The notes under the pieces are model-generated. The model was not told the DNA's origin. It did no database searches and saw only the letters and a program-made list of their open reading frames with translations. The position numbers and the translations under genes were made by a program. This document shows positions 43,850-58,800 of a stretch of 64,000 nucleotides of DNA, in pieces. Position 1 is the first letter of the stretch. Each line of letters opens with the position of its first letter. Location: contig JAVYIG010000063.1 in the NCBI GenBank assembly GCA_035222895.1, positions 1,017,853 to 1,081,852 on the forward strand. The letters run 5' to 3'. Source of the DNA: Strongylocentrotus droebachiensis. Lineage: Eukaryota > Echinodermata > Echinoidea > Camarodonta > Strongylocentrotidae.

Positions 43850-44391
43850 TGGAGTTCAGCTCCACCTTGGCAATGCACAGGCAGGGACTAGAAACTTATG
43901 ATTTTTGGAGCAGATTATACATTTTTGGGTACACACCAGTCAACTGACATATTTGCAAAAATGTATTCACCGTACATTTATACTGAGATTTATATTAGTT
44001 TAGATCAGACATCCAATCATTTGTGTCTCATAAAAATTAGATCACCTTCATAAAACAGATTATGAATGCAAAAGAGTTATTACATTTATAAATACTATTG
44101 AAGTTTGATTTGTTTTAAACTTGTTTCAAGGAACTGCAAATCACATATGGAAATGTATGCATTTGGTCAATAAGCGGGATATGTTTATCTCTATTTCCTT
44201 CCCCTTGCACTGGAATGTTCATAGACAGTACCTACTAATACTGCATTATACATTTATTCACATTGCAAAGACATTGCAAAAAACAAGTAAATCTCTGTCA
44301 TATATTATTTGAACTGCACTCAAGCCACCAGAAAGAACTTCATACTGAAATGCAACAAGCTGTATAGGAAAACAAGTTAAAGAATATATTG

Positions 44392-44678
44392 TTTAAAGGT
44401 AATACAAAGTTTTGGTTCTGATATATAATTTTCAGACGAGAATAGCAAATCGGTCGATTGTAGTCAAGAAACATTGTTTGAAAGTTAAAGGAATATCAGT
44501 CTTGAGAGGGCACTATACAACATAAAGAGTTAATTATTTACTACTTCATCACTTTAGACTCGAATTCAACCGCGACAACGATCATTGAATATGATAAAAT
44601 CACATATCGGTATGCTTCCAATATGTTCATTTGAACCAATTTCATTACCCTCAACCAAAACTTTGTATTACCTTTAAA
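44392..44678. mobile_element. MITE with perfect 26-bp inverted repeats and TTAA target sites
   Basis: The 26 bases at 44392-44417 (TTTAAAGGTAATACAAAG...) are the exact reverse complement of 44653-44678. TTAA stands at both edges, as in TTAA-targeting families (Kolobok, piggyBac). It has no coding capacity. Perfect ends suggest recent movement. Confidence 0.85.
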
Positions 44679-45989
44679 AGCATCTCTCTGATTATTAACT
44701 TTCAAAGTACTTTGCAGTAAAAACTCATAGATATACCTATATATGTACATGGATGAACATAACCTATTACTATGCTATGTGGGGGAGAACAAGAACTCAT
44801 TTGTACACATAGTACTAGTAAGTACAGTATAATGTTGATTTTTCTCATCACAGTGCAATTTCGGTGGTACCTCAAAAGGCTCCTTTTGAATCAATACAGG
44901 AATTTTTTAAGAGAGAAACAATTGAGTCTCTTAACTCAAACAAGACAACATTGATATCTGTGTAAACAGATCTAACTTATACTTGACTTATACCATACTT
45001 TAGAGTGACTGCTTTTTCAATACCACTTATTTATGATATGTAATGATACGTTATGATAGTTACACTTGAAAAATATAACATTTTCCATTACCAACAAGGC
45101 ACAAACACACAGATAATATTCCCACCCAAATTCATGTCAACATGTACTTCCAAAGACCAGCCCTCTCAGTATGTCACTCTTACAGATGCTTTTTTGTAAA
45201 TAAGTAAAATAAATCACACAATAATAGATTATATCTAACAGATTTTCTTATTCTCTCCATAACATGGCATACTTCTTTTTGAGTTGAATTACAAATATTG
45301 TATAAATAAAATTTGAATGGAGAGAGATTAAAACTCCATGAAAAGCACACAAAAGTTAATATCTATATGTGCTTTTATTAATATTACTATCATAATTAAT
45401 TATCATCATTTAACAGTCTCCAATGGCTGGGAGTGAAGGCACACACCTAGTGTGGCCCTGATTCTCCTCTCAAAGGACTGCTGTTTGACATCCTGTCTGA
45501 GGAACATTGTTTACATCTCTTTCTAGCAACAGTTTGGGAAAAGGAGAGGGGCACGCTAATACACAGGACAGACTTGTGACATCTGACCTGCTCATGAGAA
45601 ATATGAACCCACAACCTGTGTGAAAACAGATGCTCTTCAGACTTTAAATAAGCAAACTCACTTCCCAATCTCTTTTAGTAATTTGTTGTGATATTATATT
45701 CTTATCCTTTAAAGGCAGCATTACCTCAAACAATACAGACAGCATTCAGTTAAGAAGCAGCAAATAATGCACAAAACAATCATTCCCTTATCATACGCAG
45801 CAATATCATAGATTCACAATATAATTTCATGACTTTTGAAGTCTCATTATAAACATTTTCACGGAAATCACTCTTTGGCAACAGCTTTCTCAACAAAAAT
45901 CACATAGCGATTAGTATAACATCTAATTAACAAATATTAAATTGACAACGCAGTCAACTGACATGGAAATGTGTCTGTTTGGGCTTTAA

Positions 45990-46347
45990 AATATAATAAT
46001 AATAATCTGCATTTATATAGCACTTAATACATTTACAATGTTGGCTAAGTGCTCTAAACATATATTATCACCACGGTCATCGGATTTCAGGCTTGCCCGC
46101 ACACAATATATGCACATTCTCCACTCCCTGGGGAGCATTCCGGCAAGGTGCCATCTTACAGACACTCACAATGCTGAAAAAACTAGATTAACGTTCGCAT
46201 CCTATCGGGTACCCATATTACATCTGGGATGAGATTGGCAAATGTAGATAAATGTCTTGCCAAAGGACGTTAGTGCCGAGCTGGGATTTTAATCCCGTAC
46301 CTTGTGATCTACAGTCTAGTGACTTATCCACTAGACCACAACACCTC
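45990..46347 (-). mobile_element. tRNA-derived SINE with (ATT)n tail
   Basis: Minus-strand head: TGGTCTAGTGGATAAGTCA is a good RNA polymerase III A-box, and GGTACGGGATTAAAATCCC sits where the B-box belongs. The body runs to AAGTGCTATATAAATGCAG and an ATT repeat tail at 45992-46006. The same tail style (AGCGCTATA...TATTATT) appears at 52720-52752 and 56800-56865. Confidence 0.75.
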
Positions 46348-46829
46348 TATGTGGCTATTTAAAGTAACCTAATATTTTTGAGACAACAGTGTTATATTCA
46401 CTGTCGAGTAACATGGAATTATTTAATTTAAGCATTATCATGTACATAAAGAACATACATTTATATTAGGAATGGATCATTTTGGTTTACGAAGGGAAGA
46501 GGAAAATTGTTGTTACATTTATAAACAAATTTCCTTAGCAAAACAACTATAGAAACCAAAGGTTTCATTTGTGTTCAAAATCCTACATTTCAACTTACAT
46601 ACACGTACATCAATTGATTTCCTTCTATTACACTACTGTCGTACTGTGCATGAAGCCTAGGATGAGGCATATTTGTGTCATAAATAATTCATTTCATATC
46701 ACATCATCCAAAGTCCATTGAAAATACTTAGTCCTGATAACTTAGTCTGCATACATGTTCATGACATATCATTCAAAATACTCTTTCCACCCTGTGCAGA
46801 TCCTTGAGTCCCACATGCATCTATCTGTG

Positions 46830-49800
46830 TTAGTCATAAATCTGACTGCTGTTGCCACCAGACAATGATGCATTGCCAGAGAATAGGAGGGGTGGTGTGT
46901 TGCCTGGTAGGGGATGATGATGTTGACCTGAATAACTGTTGCTCTTAAACAGGGCACCATAACCAACCTGAGGCAAACTTTGCGGCGTGTTTATCAATGA
47001 TGGAATGTCATTCATTGAATTACTGTAATAAGGGATGGATGATAAAGAACAGAAAAGAAGTAGTAATCTCCAATTCAATATAATACTTTCTTTATGTGTG
47101 TAAAACAATTTCTTAAAATCTCTTTCATTGTAACAAAAATTAAGCCTAGCATTCCTTTTATTAAAGGTCTGAAAATGAGTGTAACATCATTTCATCTTTA
47201 TGGACATGTTTGGTTAATGCATACCGGTATTTCAAGCAAGGAAGTGGGAAGGTGCATCTAGGGTACTACATACATGTACATATTAGTTCACCTTGCAAAT
47301 TAAAAAGTTCACACTTGACAGCTACATGTGATATAACCTGAGATTACTGCTAACTCTTTCTGAAGTACATTTTTACTAGCTCTTAGCACTGGCCTGAAGT
47401 ACCAGAAAGACACTATCAACATTTTCATGTACCTGAGAAATTCCACATACATGTCCTATTCAATCTTGTGTGGCAATTAATGGACATGTCAAGGACTAAA
47501 TAATATTGAATCTTTATTTCTGTTTATAATTTCATGCAAGTCAGTGGCAGAACAAGGAAATGACTTACAAAATAAGTGACTTCCTAGAGAAACAGTGAGC
47601 CTACTGAAATGCGGAAGACCAATTTAAATACTCATATCTATGCAATGACATAGCATTTGTTCAGAAACTAGAAATTTGCCAACATATTTTGTTGTTGAAA
47701 TATAAACTTACAACATCAACATAAACCTTTCAGATTCTGAAGGTTATGATCACAAAAACAGGAAAGGGCTAAAATGTACCAAACATAGAAATGATTTTCA
47801 AAGGATATGAGATCAACAGAGATGCCAACTAGTACGGATTTCCCGTAATTTCTACGGGAAATCGGCCGATTACGGGCGGTACGATTTTCATACCATAAAT
47901 TCCGGATTTTGCCGATTTTGCCGATTTTCAAAATTAGCACTTTAAGGTTTAGCACGTTTAAGGTTTAGCACGTACTTTTGACTATTGCAGCGCAGCCATC
48001 CTTGAATCCATGCATAGAAATCCCACAGGGCTTCCGATTGGACAATTTGTTATCTAGCACACCCCTTTCAGTGCATACATGTGCATACAACATGTGCTTC
48101 GCGAGCGGGGGCCGGGTGAAATACCTCTCTTGGCCGCGCCGCTACCGCCCGCCCAGCGCCAGGCCTCGCTACGCTAGCGCCGTGTACACTGTCGGATTTC
48201 TCACAGGCTGTCACAGCGTTCATCGATTTTCGTCGACAATCTGAACTCATGTTGGTTGGATTTAGATATCAATCATCATGTCTTCCACAACTAAGAAGCG
48301 TGGCAAGAAGTTACAGACTTTTAAAGAAGAATACAGTAAGAAATGGAAATGCATCGTGTAACACCAACTAATGAACAGGTATGTTACTTTTATTTAACTT
48401 GTTGTGCTATCGCGCTTGCCTGCGGGAGCTGCGCTTGCCAGCGTGCAGAAAAATTTGCGTCGCGCAGAAAATTACGGATTTTGTCTCCAAATTACGGATT
48501 TTTAGCCTTATGATTACGGATTTGTGCTCTGAAAGGTTGGCATCCCTGGATCAATGACATGAACTTTGTTCAAAATGTCATGCTTTAAGACAATAATATA
48601 GTTCCAAAACAGAAGTCCAAAATGTCAGGATATACTTCTTTGATTGTCAAATGAAGAAACTGAAACAAAGTGATATACATGTACTTACTGTCTCATATCA
48701 GTAGTACTAACCGTTCTGGTCAGATCATCATCACTATTATAGCGATTGGGATTGTCAAAGAAGTAGGCTTTAGATGGTGTTTTGCTACCAGACTTCACTT
48801 GTGGAACAATTTGCTGTGTAAAAATAGGATAAATAAAGATAAGGACATACACTGTTTAAGCTTTTATGGTGAGGTACAGTAAATTGAAATATGATAGTAG
48901 GAATAAATACTATAAAAAGGGAATGGCGTGGACTTTTTTTCCCTGCTGGAAATAATACCATTAAAAATAGAAATCTTGAGCACCAATTGTCATAAAACAT
49001 AATAAACACACAAGGAATAATCACTTCAACATTTCTAAATACAAAATTGAGTTTTGTTCATGGTGCCCTGGGTTTATTTTCATTTATTTGTGATCAAAGA
49101 ATAACCTAAATCATTTACAGGGTAGTGAATCGCTTTAAAGTATAAGCAATACAAAATGTAGACTTACTTTAATCTGCAATTGAAATAAAAAGAACATTTT
49201 GATAGCCTGATCTACAAAAAAGCATTGCCACCCAAACATATAAAATAGTACATTATAGAATGCACTAGATAGTCACAAACATTATAAATCTTTTATATTC
49301 CTTAGAATTTACTTTGCTATGTTTTTCTTCAAATCTTTATCAAATCATATTTTGAAAAATCAAAAGATTTTCTATGTGTGCAATGGGCAATCATTAATTG
49401 TTTTCACAATTGGTACCGTTTGCATGAGCATTAGTCACCCCAACACCCACCCTACAAGCATGGATTAGTTACTGGCTTTGGGTATTACTGGAGTAATCCA
49501 CCTTCACCTTTAAGATGGTAATAACAAGTTGATATGACGTCAACTCACCACAGTAGAGGCAAATCTTTTAACACGGAAGAAGACGACCAGGATGAAAGTA
49601 GGCAGGAACTCCCAGACAAACAGAACAACACCAAATGCTAGAAAGTGGTTCCCTTTGAGCGTAATTAGGTCCGCCTGATCATCAAAATAGAACAGATATA
49701 TCACAAGGAATTAAACAAGGATTAACTCAGGAAGTATGAATAATCAATTCATATCAAGAGAAAGCATCAACCATGCAGATATTGATAATGTAAATGGGAC

Positions 49801-52800
49801 ATATAAACTGTATATGAACGCTTATTTACTGCAATAGTTAATCATGAAAGATAAATGTGGGATTTATTAAAAGAGAAAACATGAAAGGTGTAAATATACA
49901 GAGCTGCCAACCTTGTGCGACCAAAAAAAGGAATTTCAAGCACAAAAAAGGGATTCATAAAAACGAAACTTACAACCATGCACGACACACTTCCAATGCA
50001 GAAATGTTCATTCATCATGCGTTTTTTTTCCATACAAGCAGGTAATTTTGTTGGTGGTTATTTTGATATTATCGGCATTTCATTTTTATTGAGAATATTT
50101 TTCTCTTCAAGTATTCTATTGAATTTGTGATCAAATCACCATTTTAGGGCAGTTGTTTGACGTGCGGTATGTAAAAAATAAAAACAAAATAAAAAACAAA
50201 AATAAAAACAAAAAATAAAAAATTATTAAAAAACGTATTTTATGAAGAAAAAACGTAATACCGTAATTTGGAGGAAAAAACTGAGTAATTCCGGCAAAAA
50301 CGAAATGGTTGGCAGCTCTGGATATACAATGTAAATGTATCATAGGAACTTCAGAGCATCTGAATGCAATTTTACTTTGATAATAATCAAGTTTCAAGAG
50401 AGATAATAGATAAGAGAACATTTTAATCATGCTAAAGACAAATAACAAATAAGGTATATGAATGCTAATTTACTTAGATATTAGGATATTGTATCCTAAT
50501 CCACTTCCAAACTGAAAATGAAACTTTAAAGCCCCAAGGTGACAAACCTTGAAAATCAAAAGGCAAATATTTTGTCTTGCATATCACACCATTATACTCT
50601 TTGAAGGAAAAATCCAGTTTATATGCAGGGATGATAGTGAGCACTAATTTTTGTTCCCTCAACCACCACCACCACCACCACCACCACCACCCCCCCCCCC
50701 CCCCCCTCCCCTCTTCAGTAAAAAAAAAGGATTCAGGGGGGAAATGGCACCTAACAACATTCCTCCCTTTTGAGTAAGAAAATTGGAAAAAGTAGGGAAA
50801 AATCTGGGAAAATAGGGGGAAAATCGGGGGGAATCTGGAGGAAACAAAATCGACTTTCTTCTCAACAAAGATTATGTGGGGCCTTGTCATTTTTATCTTT
50901 TACAAGTTAGTTTTCTGCATACAAGGATTAATATATAGAACTGTCTTACTGACACTAATCTAGATATTATCTCATACTCCTACTGTCTGTCTATGCATAA
51001 TCAAAATGAACGTGGCATACTTTTATTGAATTCTCTATCCCCATCCTCCAAATATGATATATGTACAAAGACCAACCTACATCAAGGAATGGATCAAGAT
51101 GCCACTAACCTGGTCTGAGACATTGATCCAGTCGTATCCAAAAGAGGGGCATCGGACCCAGGAAACAGCAATGACATTATACACAGTTCTGGTTACATAC
51201 AGGAGGATGATGACTACACATGCAACACAAGCTTGACCTACTGTGGTTCCCTGCATGATCATGGATAAAGAAAGAGATCAGTGTATGTCATCTTAGAGAT
51301 CAGTATTTCTATATTTTACCAAGTAAATGCAGTACCAGAACGGACATGATCACTATGTGTATAATTTGTTTTTTATAAACATGCATCAATAATATCAGAT
51401 AACGTACATCATGGGACCGACTTTAAACATCGCTACCGAACCAAAAAGATGTGACTAAGTTTTCTGAGGCAGTTTCACGTTTTTTTAACGATTACGTAGA
51501 GTGTAATACACTTCATATTTCTGAAACTTATAACAAAGAGTTCAGTGAATAAGCTGCCATTCATTAACACATAATAAAAACATGCGGCATCTTTTGTGGG
51601 GCCGTTTACTTTGCCATATTTGAAGGAGCCTCAAAATTTGGTTAGTAGGTGAAGACAGAGAACATAAGGCTGACCACCAGAACAAGGTCAATGACTCATA
51701 GTACTGGATATTTGTTTCATGGTCAAAGATATTTGATATTGGTGATAATCTGTACCTTGACATATATTTGACTTTGGTGATAATCCTTGCTCAAAAAAAA
51801 ATGTGAAAATCAAAAGATCTGATGAAAGTAGCATTACGCTTCACATCAAATCTTCTGTTGAATCTCATTGTTTTCCATGTGCAATTTCAATGTTTGCAAA
51901 GCCTCAGGAATAACATTATGCCCATAATTATGGACTTAAAAATGGAACTATTTGGCTGGCATTAATCATTTAGATGTCTGTAAAGTTCTGATAAGAACCT
52001 CCTATGATTGGCTGAAAGTATGATCAAGAAAACAATAATCCTTTAAAAGGCAGGGTACCGGTTACAATCAAAATTAAGCCTCTGACGTAGACAGGAGATG
52101 GGATAGATCCTACTGAAGATCTTGTCTATCGTATCCCATACTTGTACGAAAGACTCCTGCATTATGAAGGATTTCTGGTTCAGTCTGAATTTATAGCATC
52201 ATATTACATTAACATGATAAAACGCAGGAAGGGGAATCAATCAAAAGCAGAATTTTGATGAGAAATTATCAAATAAATAGCAAACTAGGGTTAAATTAAA
52301 ATTACCAAATCTACGTTGGCAAAAAGGACTTCAAAACATCTGCAATCCTAAACTACTTTGGCTGGTCTTATATATTCTAAATGTCTTTAAAAGCATTTGA
52401 GAGTACTTTTGAGGGGAAATTCTTGTACAGCAGACTCTTTAAAAAAAATCATAAAACAGTTTTATAATGATTTTAATCGTGTATCGCAGTTTGTAATTGG
52501 CAGGAAAATTTGACATATCAGCAGGCAGGCTTTATCTTTTGAAATGCTCTTTCATGCTTTAAATTCAACAGTCCCATGCACAATAATTTGTCTTTATGGA
52601 TTTGATACGATCTGATCAAACATTCATTCCTTGAAATGCGAGAGCACCGTATGGCAGCCGTGCTAAAGCCAGGGTAATAATCATAAGCGCCAGGAGGGTC
52701 AAATCTGACTGACATGAGCGCTATACAAGAACCCACTATTATTATTATATATTATTACAAATACCTTAGAAGATCTCAAAAATGGACGGGTAGAGGTACA

Positions 52801-55800
52801 TGTACATGTACTTCATGTTTAAACATAAATGAGTATTCTCTCATATATACACAATGTAATCCTTTTAACAAATTGTAATAACAATCTACAGTATTTGCTA
52901 TATACAGTGTATGTATATACAAAGAATGACTCTAGAGAGACTAAAAACTTTTAAAGAAACTTCATTAACGAAAGAAAGATGCCGAGGTAGTAGAGACCTC
53001 ATCACCTGAGCTGATGCTACACTCACCCTTGCCTCAAGGAGCACGTTGGCTGACGTCATGTGTGTTATCTTCCAGATACAGATGGAAAGGCAGACGGCTG
53101 CAAGGAGGAAGAGACCCTCATTGAGGATAACTCTAGTGGTGAGTGTGTCGTGTTTAGCTTGCTCGCTGTCTAACACACGGATCAAGATCCCTGACACCAG
53201 GTTGATCACAGTGAACAGCAGGGGCAGGATGATGATGGCGAGTCGAAGGCGCCACTTGTAGCGCCGGTACTGGTCAGGATCAAATCGCACTCGCACTTTT
53301 AATATCACCTGTGAAATTATTGAAATAGGGAACAAATAAATTGAGTGCTTTGATGGATTGGTCTGGTAAGACATAACAAGGGAAATGCTCTTGGCGGTAT
53401 TGCCTGCAATCCCTGCATTGAGCAATTCGATATGATGACAAATTGAGGTTGGGACATTATTTAAAGGCAGGGTGGCCCATTAGCAGGCCCCAAAAAATGA
53501 AATCCTCTGAATATAATCAGCATTTTGAAGTGAATATTGACTAAGAATCATCAGAAGAATTATTTACTATTATTGTACCAAGATTGATAACTTTCATGAA
53601 ATATGAACATACATGTACATGTATAACAAAAACTGATTTATTAATTCTCATATTAAGTTGTGAAAACCTTTGACCTTGACTTTGTGACCTAGAATTTGTG
53701 TCATATGATTTGTGATACTTGATAACCCTTGGGTACAAGTTTCATGGAATTTGAACAAACACTTTTGAAATTATGCTAAAAATACAAAATGTTGATGTTG
53801 ATGCCACAGCAAAGTCTAAGTTTGTAGACCTGAAATGACATTTGACCTTGACTTTATCACCTTAAAGACTAATCACATTTTGGTGATACCCTTACGTTCA
53901 AGTTTCATGGAAAAGGAATGTATACTTTCAAAATTATGATAAAAATTCAAAAACTTAACCTTGCATGTAGGTTAAGTTTTTGATGTTGACGCCGCCACCG
54001 GAAAAGTGGCGACTACATATACATGTACCGTAAATAACGTTGTATAAACCGCCCTCGTGTATAAACCGCACCCCCGACTTTGAAATTTTTTCGGCGGCAA
54101 AAAAGTGCGGTTTATACACCGTTATATACGGTATGTCTCGCTTTTGCTACATGTACATGTATGCAGGGGAGACAAAACAGTGAAATCATGATTTATAAGT
54201 AGGGGGAAAAAATTCAGAGTTCTACACTTAAAATGTTAAACTTAAAAATAATACCGATTAGCACTAGGATTAACAACTTGTTTTCTGTAAAGTGTTGGTC
54301 ACATGGGGAGGGAAAAAGTCTGATTGTGCATTCACCCATCATCACAGACTGATAGATATTCATAATCTTGGTAATAAAAACAAATTCCCCTGTAATTCAA
54401 CAGATCAAATACTTTCTCATGAAGGCAGACAAGAATCCATTAAAGGTGAACTTCAAAGAAAATCACAAATATGTCAACTAATGTATCACTAGAAACTGGT
54501 AAGCTAACAGATAGCCATCGTACAAGTTTTAGGTCAACTACATATCGGGTGATTTATAAAAATACAAATACAACCACCTCCAGTAGCAGCTGGGATATGC
54601 GAGAGATTCGCCGGAAAAATAACGATGTTTTTAATGACGTCACTATATGGACCAACACTGCCCAAGCAGACGACATCCCATAGAGAATGAACATAATTGC
54701 AAAGCTATTATTTCTCAAATTATAATGAGTTTAGTGTATATAAATGTAATGGCATGTCAAACCATTCAAAGGGGGATATGACCCGATTCGGATAACTAAA
54801 ATCGTTTGCTTGTAAATACACAGGATATGTGTTAATTAACGATCAAAGAAACCAGACTATCAAATTGAAACCCCCCCCGGAATGATATCAGGACGGCATT
54901 TGTTCCCTCTTGAAACGCCGAACATACCGCGCTGTGTGCAGCTGAATATTCAATACCGTCTTATTTTGTTTACAAGCGACAAATTCCTTTATTTTTGTAT
55001 CGCTGCATTTGTCATCAAAATAAAACCGTGTGCGGGGTTTAGAGTGAGGCAATAGATTATAATTTTAGCCTGACGGTAGTGAAGTAAGAGAAAGAACTCA
55101 AGAGAAGATGTAAACACAGGCACTGAAAATGTGTGTGATGTCATGGGACATCGTCTGCTTGTGCAAATCGTGTCCATACAGTGATCTCACACATCTCAGG
55201 AGCGTTCGGAGAGCTCTTCAGGTGCTATGCCGGGGCTGTATTTAAGCGTTTTATAATTTATAATAATAATCACCTCGAATGTTTCCAAGCATTGAAGTTT
55301 GATAACCTTGTCGAATCACAGTTTCAACTTTGCAATAATGAAATTAAGTTAGTTTTTAAAATCAATGAACATCAACTTTAACCTATCAATTATTTCAAAA
55401 TGCATCTACATTTTGTTCTATTTAAATATTTTTTTCTTTATAAAAACAACAATTAAAAATTAAAAAAATAGGGAGACACATGATGCCATATCCTTAACCT
55501 TATGTACCCTTCCCTGCCCCCCTCCCAAAAGAAAATCCCAAAAATCAATCAATATCAGTCTTCTAAAGTTCTGATGTTAATTGGTACTAGCAATACTGTA
55601 ATGAAATGCAAGACAAAAATAGGACTGAGCTTAAACATGTACTTGAGAAGGAAATGTTGCAGAAATCCTGTTTAGCATTAACGAAGCCAACGGTCCCTTT
55701 CCTGTGAGAACTCTAAAAATAACCCAGCTAGAGGTACAAAGCAGATTACTTGTCTAGGGCATAGTCCTGACATTTGCAGAACATTGGGGAAAGGGGCAGG

Positions 55801-58800
55801 TGAAAAGAAACACTTTTATTTTAAATTTCTTCACTTTTTTATTTTTATTTTTATTATTGTCAATATAAAGTGACTTCAATGGATGAGCAATAGGTATTTG
55901 GATACAATCTTTGTACAGTACATGTACATGTATTGTTCACAACTATGAATGTTAATATTGTAATTTTATTCTAAGTTTAAACTATCAGCGTGTCCACACA
56001 CAAAACAATTTATCCCGAAACTCTATAACGATACGTCGTATAAAGAATCATCGTATAAATTCCAGGATGTCCACCCACAAGAAACGTCGTCACTAAAGAA
56101 TCATCGTATAAATTCCAGGGTGTCCACACACACAAAAAAGTTCTATAACGAAACGTTGTATAGGTGCGCAGTTCGCAGTCGAAACCGAAACCGAAACACA
56201 TGTGCAGCACCACTAGTACTAGTATTTGCATTGACTGTGCCACTGGAACAATGCATGCAGTATATTTTATGTATAATCAGCTGGCTGCGCAGCGGTCAGC
56301 TGGAAGCAGAAATGAGAGCTCATATCTCCTTTCGCTCGAGGTCACGTTAAGCCCCGCCCAGTTAGACTAGTTCCGTCAACACACAAAATGTCCGTGATTC
56401 TTTATCGAGTTTCAGTTCGAAACGATGCCCAAACCTGCGTTTCGTTAGACTAGTTTCGTTATACGACGTATCGTTAGTGAGCGTCCACACCTACAATTTT
56501 GGTCGTAAAACTATCGCGAAACGGTATAGCTAATCATGACTAGTCACTGAAAATGTTGTGTGTGGACAGGGGGTATATCTCTTTAGAAATGAAGGAGGCC
56601 TCATAATGACCTTGGCATGTAATGTAACATTCAAGGACAGATGTTAGGAATGGAAATATTATTCTTTTTTTTTCTAATTATGTATATAATGTTCACTCAC
56701 TTTCTCATAATGGTCATCTTAATAAACCTAAACCTTCTACATGTAGAATGATACGTTCATGAATGTAGATCAAACATTTAAAAATGTATATCGAATATTT
56801 AATAATAATAATAATAATAATAATTAACAACATTTGTATAGCGCTTATCACAAAATATGTCTCTAAGCGCTTAAGAAAAATAGAAAGAGAAGGAATTACA
56901 GCCAAATATTAAGTTATACATAATAGATAGTGGACAATCAAGGGGGCTGCATATGCAAATGAAAAAGGCTATTTAGTGTTTAAAGCGCCTGTAAATGTAA
57001 ATTAAAACTTTTAAAGTGGAGTTGCATTGATTTTAAATATTGATGTAATTTGTGTTATTGCATAAGGGGAGGTTATATTGAACAAATTTATCAAAATTTC
57101 CCGCTTGTAAACATTCAAAGTTAACGTTTGTCATCAATTTTAAAACGGTAAAATACTGTTCCACTTTCGCATAATTTGAAGACCTCGCTGAGCACTACCG
57201 AGATTTGTGACATCACTCAAGGGACCAGATTAGTGTAAGCAGACAATGTCCCATAACAATGCAACATTGCTAGTGCCTGCTTCGTCAAAGCTCCTTCACT
57301 TATTTCTCTTACCTCACCAGCGTCATTGTAACTATTTGATCCATTGCCTCCCTCTAAAATGCAACAAACACCATCCAATCTATTTTTCGTCAGGCTTTTC
57401 AATTCGAAAGTGGACTGATGCACTTCATTGTTTTTTTAAATCAATAATTTATCCTTGCTATAAACGCTTTTAAGCAAAGGATTATAATCATCAGCATCAG
57501 CCCCACTTCCCTTTTACAACAGTGTGAACAAAATTCATGTTTAAAATTAATCAACTCTTATTATTGAAAAGTAATTACACTGAAAATATGTTCATGACCG
57601 GTAGTTATATTGTCTGATACACAGTTGTCCTAAGACTTATATGATTGTCATCTGTAAGCTAGCTGGTTTCTAGTGATATATCATAGGCACTTACCAATAC
57701 ATGTAAATGTATACCCCATGTTTTATTATGTTTTATGTACATTAAGAACATCATTGCTGGAGCTTAATATTTACAATCTAGTTCTGAAAAGGCTGAAAAG
57801 GCTGAAAAGTTGTTCAAAACAAAAGAAGCTCTGGAAAAAATATCAAATTATCTCCTTCATTTTAAAATCTTTATCAATAACAATATATAAAAGGGATTAT
57901 AACGAAAATTACAATTTACTTTCACATGTTTGATATCAATCACTTCAGAAGAGAAATACATGAATAACAAAAAAATTTGGCCCGAGTCATGTCGGGAATT
58001 TTATAAAGTTTTGTTGACGTTCAGCCATGCATGAAGTCGTTTGTCTTCTTTGTTTGTTGCTAAGGCAGGCAGCCAGTGGAGCGGATTCGTTTAATAAAAT
58101 TATGGAAATGCAAGCATTACGTAAACAAACAGAACTTTGTTATTCCTCGCTCATTTTTCCTGATTGAGGTGTCATATGAAAGGGCAGAAAAAGAACTTTC
58201 TAGAAATGTTATTTTCTCTTTGAAATTCAGATACCATTTGCCAAATGACTTTTAAAGGCTAAGTCCACTTCAAAAATTATTTGCTTTTAACAGATGAAGA
58301 AAAACAAGAGAAACAGAGCAAACAAAATTTGAGTAAAATCTGATAACTAATAAGGAAGTTATGAATTTTTGAAAAACTATGAAAAACTATGGAACAATGG
58401 AAATCATTACACAAATTGCGAATTTGGTTATCAGTATGTGATGTCACTATTTATCAATTGCTTGCAGCTTCATATATTTAATCCAATTAATTTCCCTTTT
58501 TATCCCCCAAAACTTTATTTCCTCATGCCTTTGCCCAGGTTTTATGATTTGTATCAAATTGCGTGCATGATATTTCACAAAATCTTTTATGAACTTTGAA
58601 GAATTGATACTATTTTCTGAATATATTGTATATTCCTAATTATTGATTTTTATATAAATAGTTTATCAAAATTCAAATTTGTCAGGATTTAACTGAAAAA
58701 ATGTACTCTATATTAGTGTATCCACACAAAAACATATTACTATCAATATAATTTGGATGCTGGTATGAGGAAATAAGATTCTTAGGGGGAAAATGGGAAA

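Larger units (their letters stand above)
41234..46829. other. Intergenic / GPR137-like 3' flank, no gene seen
   Basis: AT-rich sequence without convincing coding frames, apart from the MITEs and SINE listed separately. A minus-strand AATAAA at 45374-45379 could serve the GPR137-like gene. A short C run followed by CTCT repeats is at about 43015-43048. Confidence 0.4.

Noticed and set aside
50577-50868. His-rich, Pro-rich and Gly-rich short frames
   Set aside because: Produced by the CCA and C-run microsatellite in different frames.
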